This document shows positions 56,666 through 64,000 of a stretch of 64,000 nt of DNA, in pieces; positions within the stretch are counted from its first letter, which is position 1, and each line of letters begins with the position of its first letter. The notes beneath the pieces were generated by a model. It saw only the letters and a program-made list of their open reading frames with translations. It had not been told where the DNA came from and searched no databases. A program made the position numbers and the translations under genes. The stretch is from Ceratodon purpureus. Lineage: Eukaryota > Streptophyta > Bryopsida > Pseudoditrichales > Ditrichaceae. The stretch lies in assembly GCA_014871385.1 (NCBI GenBank), contig CM026425.1, positions 4,800,496 through 4,864,495 on the forward strand, read 5' to 3'.

Positions 56666-57033
56666 TACTGCGTTCCGCTCCCGGGAGTGGGCGGCAAACC
56701 CTGAAGCTCCGCGGCCAACGCCACCGGGTCCATCTCCTGCACCGTCGTCTTCACGCTCCGCTTCCTGTCGCGCGTGTGGTACTTGATGTCGAACACCTGC
56801 CCTGGCTCCGCGTGCGGGATGGCTGGCCGCACCGCCATGGTGGCGGGCGCGATCTTGCGGTAGTCGTTGGCGTCGGGGACTGATTCGAGAAACTCCGGTG
56901 TCGCGGTTGGGCCCGTGACTGTCCACGGCTTCATCACCTTCTGCAGAATCGACTTGGCCGTGCCCGCGGGGTCCGACGGCATCAGCTTCGTCACCTTCCC
57001 GACCACATCCTTGGGCACGATCTTGCTCGCCAT
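56608..57033 (-). CDS. Probable mitochondrial complex I subunit B14.5a/NDUFA7-like, 141 aa
   Basis: From ATG at 57033 (MASKIVPKDVVGK) to TGA at 56608. The frame continues upstream but only from a non-ATG codon, so this ATG is preferred. The middle holds WTVTGPTATPEFLESVP, then YRKIAPATM..RP, then VFDIKYHTRDRKR. The last motif resembles the Y-x-TRD-x-RR segment of NDUFA7/B14.5a, and size and layout fit plant members. It would sit in the membrane-matrix junction of respiratory complex I. Identification is from memory of the family and should be treated as probable. The gene is GC-rich, single-exon as seen, and convergent with TNL2. Confidence 0.5.
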   Translation of the reverse strand: MASKIVPKDVVGKVTKLMPSDPAGTAKSILQKVMKPWTVTGPTATPEFLESVPDANDYRKIAPATMAVRPAIPHAEPGQVFDIKYHTRDRKRSVKTTVQEMDPVALAAELQGLPPTPGSGTQYVMGKAYHMDDEPGEGYAK

Positions 57034-58627
57034 CGCCAGGTCCAGCTCCAACGCACCGCGAATGCCCAAAATCAAAACTGAAACGGCGTTGTCTCCCAAG
57101 CCTTCCCTTCAGCACAGAGTACACGCACGTTTGTAGATTTCATCACCCGAATGTCCACTTAGAGTAGATAATTGCGGTTTTAGAATTCAGTAACGGTTTT
57201 CGGGTATGTGTCCCGTTCGTTCATTCAATGACCAGCCGAAGCTCATGACCCGTGACTCCTTGAGTTCATGTTTGGAGAGCTATGGAAGAGGAGCATAATT
57301 CCGACCGAATTTCAGCTTTGCATACATAGGCCAGTGAAAGAAAATGTTTATAATTTTTGGGATGTTCCACAAAGCTAGTTCAATGGCATCGTAAAAAAGA
57401 CACGTTTCTTTAGCATCTTTACAAATTTTCTATAAAATTTTAAGCCTAAAATTACAAGTCGTCATTAACCATCTATAAGGTTCTTGGTTTTTGTGAGAAG
57501 TTGGATTTGAAGATAGTGCAGTTATTGCGCCAATTAGAAGCACTGAAATTTCCCAACTATGGATGTAATTAGAACATTCTTGGAAACTTTTTGAAACTAG
57601 ATTGGGTGGTTTTTGGAACGCATCGGTTCAATATTAGGAGTCGAAATTAAACTTACTCAAAAATACATGCATGGCTACATTGAAACATATACAGACAAGC
57701 ACTCCCAATGGTGGCTACCAAAATAATGGTGCTATTTAATCTACAAAATTAAAAATTAAAAAATGCAATGAATTTTAGCCAAACTTTATTTCATGTTGTA
57801 AGTATGAGTAACTTCATGATACGAAATTTTTTGATATCATCATGGTATCACCTTAATATCTTAAGGATAATGCAAGATATCATAAAGTTATTGTATGTAG
57901 TGTATGCACCAAGTAGCAAAAGTAGCTAACATTTATGTGAGATGATACATCCTATTCTAAATGTCATAAAATGGTTCTCGGATCAGGGCTCAAGCTCTCA
58001 GTGGCACAAGTAGAATGAGCAGGTGACTCAGGGATTTTGTTTATTTGTTTATTTGCTTGTTTTCCTCTTTAAGCTCTTTGTGGAATGAGCTCTTCAGGGA
58101 TTTGTAGCACAGTAAGTGTTTTAAACTGTAGTATCTTAGTTCATGTGTAGAAGCATAGTTCAAACCCAGCTTAGCTCTCCAGGGAGCATTTGTAATTCAC
58201 TTTCTTGCATTTCTTGTAACACATGCAGGAAGATTCAGTAATCCATTGAACAGTTTCAGCTTTTAACAGTCTACTGGATTAGCTGTAATAGCCAGTATAA
58301 TCAAGGCAATACAAACAGCCAATATAATCAAGGGCTATAAGACAAACCATGATTGTTGCTCAACTTTCTGGCTACAAGTGCATGTCTACAATTGTGTATT
58401 CTCTGAAAATTTTCTGGAGACAGGGCTTGTGGAGAATACGTCTTTGACATAAATTCAACACTCTACACATGGTTATGCAGTCTGCATGCTTGAACTTATC
58501 ACATAAGTGCTGCAGTGCGGCAGAATGAGCTCATTCCGGAGCTCATATGATGTGGAGAATGTTGTCTGTTGATTTGTCTGAGGGGCATTGATTATGGTAG
58601 TGCTGCTGGAAAAGGGTGCAACTGACT
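57034..58627. other. Intergenic, no gene seen
   Basis: This holds the upstream region of the complex I gene (5' exon or UTR may lie just above 57033) and the 3' flank of the LysM kinase gene. It is AT-rich without coding signal. Confidence 0.5.
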
Positions 58628-61600
58628 TCATGACCCACTTGTGTCTGTTGCACGATGGTTTGCAAAAGCACCGATCTCCCATTCACATGTTGCCGATGAC
58701 ATTGCCATGAGTGCTACTACTGCCTTCCGAATGTTGGGCCGCTTGTCTGGGAGGTCTTGTGTGCAGGCCCCTGCTAGTTGTGCCATCTGGAGGGGCAATT
58801 TTAAAACTAGTTATAATTTTTTTTAAATACATGAGTTATGTTTTCTAAAAGGAGGTGTACCGGTTTCTAGGTAAGCCATCAAATGGTCAAAACACAAGAT
58901 ACGAGGGGAAAACTTAACCTTCCAAGCGGCATCTGAAGTATAATTATCGCCCAGTGCAGGATCCATGAACTTGGGTAGCTTGTCTCTTCCATTTGGAGCT
59001 TTCAATACAGGATCAAACTGAAAAGAAGGTCACAACAGGAATCATAATCACGTGCCTATGCACATAAACAGCAGTCTCATCGATTCAAATGACACCAGAA
59101 GCATTAAGTATGAGGGTTCGTGAACATACATATTTGACCAAAGATCTAGTTTGATCCTCCTTCGGAAGTGCGGTGCCAGAAGGCGTGACCTCCTCAACCA
59201 AGCTACCTCGCAGAATGGCCTCTCTTCCAGATAAAAGTTCGAGTAGAACGACACCAAAAGCAAAGACGTCGACCATGGGTGACACCTCTCCAAATGTTGC
59301 ATACCTGAATTCATGGTTGAAAGATAATAAAAGGCTGTTCATATATAAAATACCATTCCTACCACTACCACAGATCGATCAAATGATGCAACTTCAATGG
59401 TGATGTAATACAGTAAACAGAGCACCCAACTTACTCTGGAGACAAGTAACCCCAGGTTCCAACCACTCTGGTGGAAATTGTGGCCAAGTTTCCGTCGATT
59501 TTTGTCTCGGTGAGTTTCGTAAGACCAAAATCTGCCACCTTCACACGGTGATAATCCAGTCAGTGAGTTCGAGCCTGTCAGATAATTAGGAAGCAATAAC
59601 GAAATGCAATGCGGAATGGGATCATCAGGCCTCTTGGTATCATTACCTTTGCACGAGCATCCTTATCAAGGAGAATGTTAGCGGACTTGATATCACGGTG
59701 GATGTAAGAAGGCCTCGTATGCTCGTGAAGGTATTCCAAGCCTCGTGCAGCATCGAGTGCAATTTGCACTCTAGATGACCAAGATAGTGGAGCTTCGGCA
59801 GCTGTGTATATACATCCGTGCCACATTAGAGGAAATCGGACTGCACTGTTTGGTTCCAGTTGCACTATGAGCTGTTTGCAAGCTTTATTTATGTGAGTTT
59901 CAAATACACAGCACATCAACACCTAATGTACAGAAACTGGAACTATAACCCACATAGACTTACCTTTTGCGGAATGTAAATGATAGTCGAGAGTCCCATT
60001 CTCCATAAATTCGTAGACCAAGAATAAGTAGTCTGTGGTACAGTATCCAATTAATTGAACCTGAAACAGCCAGTTTAAAAGAGTTATAAGAAGCCTGATA
60101 AGACGCAATAATTGCTTGATTCTAGCACGATTTTTCATGAGTTTGTACTACTAATACATTTGTAATTCTATCTGATCGTGGGTGTAGATTATCACTGTAG
60201 AAGCTTTAGCTAGGCCAATTCTGAATGATTCAACTGTCCATAAGTTAAGAATTTCAAGTTAGAATAATTACTAGATTTGTATGGTGGACGTGCGTGAGAA
60301 CTTGGAGCTCCGCCAAAAACTCCTTGGTTGCTTGCAGGTTCATCCTCTTGATGGCCAGTTTCTGTGCTGTTCATGAGCAAAGGTCAGCTATGTAAACGGA
60401 TATGAAAGAAGAGCTGAAGGCTTGAAACAGGTTACTTGTACTCTTCAAATTGCAGCACTTGTCAGAGTGATTACTCACAAGCTAGATGAGAAAAATTAAG
60501 AGCATTTCAGCCTGGTTTTTCAAAATAGAAAGAAGACACAAAAATCAGGAAACCTGGGATTGAACACAGAACAAGGTCCTAAAAAATTGAAAGATATATG
60601 TCGACTGGAAAAAACGAGAAATGTAATGTGAATGACCTGTCCTCGAATTACTCCATAGAAGACCACTGCAAATCCACCCTCACCAATCTTATTGGCTACA
60701 CTGAAATTTCCAGTGGCATTGGCCAGCTCCTCATATGTGAACTCCACTGACCTATCTATGGCGTAATCTGACAATCTTGTGGAGCCAGTTGAAGCACTTC
60801 CTGGAATTATCAAGCTCGTCTTTGACAATGCTGCAGAAAAGACCAAGAAAATATTCCAATTTCAATCAGTGACCTCGATGGCCAAATTATCGATTTATAC
60901 AACTTCAAGGCATCATGATTCATGAGCATAAGCGGAGGGGATGACATGTTATAAAGAAAATGATATTTCAATTTCCAACAGATAGTGACACTGACTTGAA
61001 TGGCTCTGGAGTATTTCACTGGCGGGTCTGGATTGATTTCCACTGCTCTTGATGATAAGCAGATCACCAAGTTTCTGCCGTTTTCTTGGTTGAAGAACGC
61101 AGAGAAAGTAAAGAACAAGTGCAAGAAGAATAAACAAAATGGCTGTTCCTCCGATTGCAGCTCCTACAATTACACCGGTATTGGTAGATTTCCCTGCATC
61201 GTCTGCCTCTCCAAAGATATGTAAGTCAATGCTGACAAATATAGATGAGAAAGCACTCAGAACAAAAGACTGAGTAAAACTCAAATTATAATCGAAGCAT
61301 AGGAGGATTAAGTTCGCATCTTAACAAATGAAACTAGCAAACTATGACCTCGCAAAGTAAGTGTTCAAGTGCAATAGAAGTCGTTAAGAAACTTGGGGTC
61401 CAGAAACGGAGCTCACTTTTGTCACTGCCACATAAACCACACGAGATGTTTGTATAAGCTCATAAGCTGGCTCTTTGTTACATCAGGAACAACCCACTGG
61501 AATGTGAAGACAAAATATTTGACACAAACATCTCGAAGGAATTTCGTCATTTTGGACAAATTGAAACTCACCCTATGTATCGTGGATAATTGCCATTCCT

Positions 61601-62638
61601 ATCTGAGGTCACCCACAATCACGGCATAAGTATTTGCGTTCAACCAAATCATCATCGACCCACACAGGAGCACTTCTACTTGACAAAACTTTGTCTCATG
61701 AGGGGTAATTAGCACAACGCCGAGAACATTATCAAAGGGCACTCAGAAAGCGGAACTCTGAAGTGAATCAATTAGGGTTTCAGATGTAAACAGCCAACTG
61801 CAAGGAATGTAAATTCAGCATCGTTGTCACAACTCCTTTTACCTGTCACTGGGATGAAGGCATACTGCGTGGGCTGAAAATCAGTCCACAAAACACTGGG
61901 ATTGAACTTCCTCAGCAGATCTGCACTGGTGTTGAAGTTTGAAGCAATGCCGTTCAGATTGCTGCCTGTACCTTCCAGTACCGGATACGTAAGGAAAAGG
62001 CCATAATCCGAGGTCACGGTGGGGTTACCACACGAGCAATTCACTGGAACATCCAACGATGTTCCAGTAATTACGAAATGAACATCTGGCAATGAGTTCG
62101 CCGTCCCCACCCAACTTTCTGTCGTAAGATTATCGTAGGTAAAGGTAGCGATACTGTAAGGAGAGTCAGAGGATTGCACCTGAGATCACATTCCAATCCT
62201 CATCAATCGTAACTTCCAGTGTAAGAGAAGTAGAAAATGCAATTCTAGACATGGCTTAAAAAAATGTAACAGAGGAATTCAACTCGGAGTTCGTCAGCAA
62301 CATACCACATACTGGAAGTTGTGTAACAGCTGGTCGTTGAAACAATCGCATGTGAAGGGAATGTATAACGGACTGCCGATAACAACGTAGTTTGTGTCAA
62401 CGATGCCGGGATTGGCAGCAAGGATTTTTTCCGCCGTGGTTTGAAACTTTTGGCTGATTGTGGTCAAGTTCTCGTTCGCTTGAACTCGGTAGAAAGCGTA
62501 AGCAGTGTCGCACCCCGTACTCGGGACGCATACAGCCTCCCCTAATTCCCAAAGTCCAACCAGATACACACATTGCAGTACTAGGAACAGTACACTTGTG
62601 GGCGACCATGGCTGCGAATTAGTACCCTGCTGCCTCAT
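58628..62638 (-). CDS. LysM receptor-like kinase (CERK1/LYK type), 11 exons, about 651 aa
   Basis: Minus-strand exons: 62638-62306, 62179-61843, 61208-60996, 60830-60637, 60361-60272, 60060-59964, 59801-59647, 59538-59435, 59304-59130, 59017-58919 and 58786-58628; all phases fit. A hydrophobic signal peptide ([13 protein letters not shown]) is followed by LysM modules with spaced CxC pairs (CDC, CSC), as in CERK1 ectodomains ([16 protein letters not shown] is a LysM start). One transmembrane helix ([19 protein letters not shown]) precedes a juxtamembrane stretch. The kinase domain shows [18 protein letters not shown] (Lys), [20 protein letters not shown] and GTWGYLSPE, so it should be catalytically active. 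The family binds chitin or related GlcNAc polymers at the plasma membrane and signals immunity or symbiosis. Length and 11-exon structure match plant LYKs. Confidence 0.9.
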
Positions 62639-64000
62639 TCTGTGGTGCTACAGCTTCAACTTCTCCCACTTCGCTTCACTCATCCCTAATCAAGGAGCAC
62701 TCAGTACCTTCACCCTAACATTGAACTCCGAATGTGAGATATTTGTCATGTCTAGCCATAAATCAAGGTCCCCGTGCACCTCCATAGAGAGAAATTCTCC
62801 TGATTGAATCTCACATTGCCAGAAAAGCAAAGTAGACGGCAACATGTGAGCTTGTGAAATCTTCATGCAGGATCAGTGTTGAATACCTAATTCTCACAAA
62901 CAGCCAACAATCAGTGTAGTACTATTTACGATTTCACCTGCAACACTATCATGTTATCCGCTCCCACTGACACCAAGTGCAACAGATGAGAAAAGAGACT
63001 AGTGGTTGCGTTCACAGGGAACCATAAGAGAAACCTAGAAGCCGAAACGGTGCCAGACTAATTCTATCTTCTAAAATCAAATTTACTTCTGCAACCTACA
63101 AAGCGGTGCCGGCTCTCGAAGTAACGACTTTTAGGGCCAAGTATCTTCCCCCATTCAGACAAATCCAGGTTCCATGGCAAGAGGTAATCAACGGGAGCTT
63201 CAACATGGCTCCTGGGCTAATTCAAGTGCTGAATCTCCGTCATCCCAAACTAGCAGCGAAGACCAGACTCATTCCTCCAAGACTAGCTCTTTACTGCCGC
63301 TCACCCACACAGATAGAGTGGAGTAATCCCACGTCAAACCAATCTATACTATCCTAACAATGTCCTCGACTTCCGGGTACGGACACAACTACAAAACTAC
63401 CCTTCTTCTAGCGAGTCCCGAAACTGTAACCGCATATCCCTGAAACTCAACTTGCAAGAAATTAAGAAATGGGACGGTAAGATACTCACAGGGGAAAGAG
63501 ATTCAGCTCATAGCAACGTAGCAGCAACGACATTCAACCAGCGGTGAGAAGATCACTGCAGGACGTAGCAACTTCGTAGCTCCCGCACTCCAGCAGCAAC
63601 CGAAACCTGAGCAACACCGGCGACTCCCAACAGACACGGAACTAGCTGAAACTAGAAAGAGCACAACGTCACCCAACTCATCAGCAACCGATATGATCAC
63701 GACCTTCAGAGCATGGGACCAAGTTGCAGAAGTTGCAAATCACACACAGATGAAGAAACGACAAGTTTTGTACACTTTGAAAGGCGACAAAGCCGGGTTT
63801 TTTTGTCGCGGTTGTGCGGTAGGTGTCGTCGACGACGCTCTTTCCAAAACTGCAAAGTCTAGATCGAACACAAAGTGCCGGATCTATGATATCCGAGTTC
63901 CACCCGCTGTGTTGTCCAGCGGCCCATGTGCGGCCCACTTGAGACGATTGGATCCGAATAAGATGATCATGGTTCCGTTTTATGATGTTAATTTTGCAGA
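62639..64000. other. Upstream region of the LysM kinase gene, no further gene recognised
   Basis: It probably contains the promoter and 5' UTR (possibly with an intron) of the minus-strand kinase gene. Short open frames at 63.1-63.9 kb show no domain and are not called. Confidence 0.45.

Overview
This is plant nuclear DNA, most likely from a bryophyte such as a moss. It has short GT-AG introns, a TIR-NB-LRR immune receptor with a tandem relative, a LysM receptor kinase, a probable nuclear complex I gene, and a very large load of DNA transposons. The species cannot be fixed from sequence alone. All exon boundaries below were read by eye from splice sites and phase, without transcripts.

Layout. 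(1) 1-4.4 kb: the 3' part of a TIR-NB-LRR-type gene (TNL1; its N-terminal half lies off the window), ending in an uncommon C-terminal extension with two farnesoic-acid-O-methyltransferase-like (Methyltransf_FA) repeats. (2) 4.5-6.1 kb: an F-box remnant, then a copy of the 3' flank of the complex I gene at 56.6 kb. TNL1 plus this flank, and TNL2 (50.2-54.1 kb) plus the complex I gene (56.6-57.0 kb), form a tandem segmental duplication. (3) 6.1-38.6 kb: an old long inverted repeat (arms about 6.07-6.85 and 37.4-38.6 kb) whose centre received a Mutator-like element, MULE1 (6887-37275, about 290-bp GC-rich terminal inverted repeats, perfect 9-bp target duplication). MULE1 carries two convergent genes, a SWIM/DDE transposase from the left end and an accessory gene B from the right end, as in maize MuDR. 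(4) Inside an exon of gene B sits a second element, MULE2 (15931-33422, own inverted repeats, 10-bp target duplication). It has an intact 1191-codon SWIM/DDE transposase, small unknown genes, a 17-unit hairpin satellite, and a multi-exon gene that appears to join an RNA polymerase II CTD-like heptad tract, a ParB-like domain and a degenerate bacterial-type DNA methyltransferase domain.

(5) 38.8-40.1 kb: an unrecognised two-exon gene. (6) 40.7-41.4 kb: a small non-autonomous piggyBac-like element. (7) 44.2-48.3 kb: a full-length pogo/Tigger-type element with an uninterrupted 1021-aa transposase, inserted in LTR-retroelement-like sequence. (8) 50.2-54.1 kb: TNL2. (9) 56.6-57.0 kb: complex I B14.5a-like gene. 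(10) 58.6-62.6 kb, minus strand: an 11-exon CERK1-type LysM receptor kinase of about 651 aa.

The host genes form an immunity-flavoured neighbourhood (two TNL-type genes and one chitin/peptidoglycan-receptor-type kinase) pried apart by nested transposons. The strongest candidate for an undescribed system is MULE2: a transposon that seems to carry its own DNA-modification-like/ParB protein with a polymerase-tail mimic, and a hairpin satellite in or beside that gene. MULE1 looks recently crippled: one in-frame stop in its transposase, and gene B split by MULE2.
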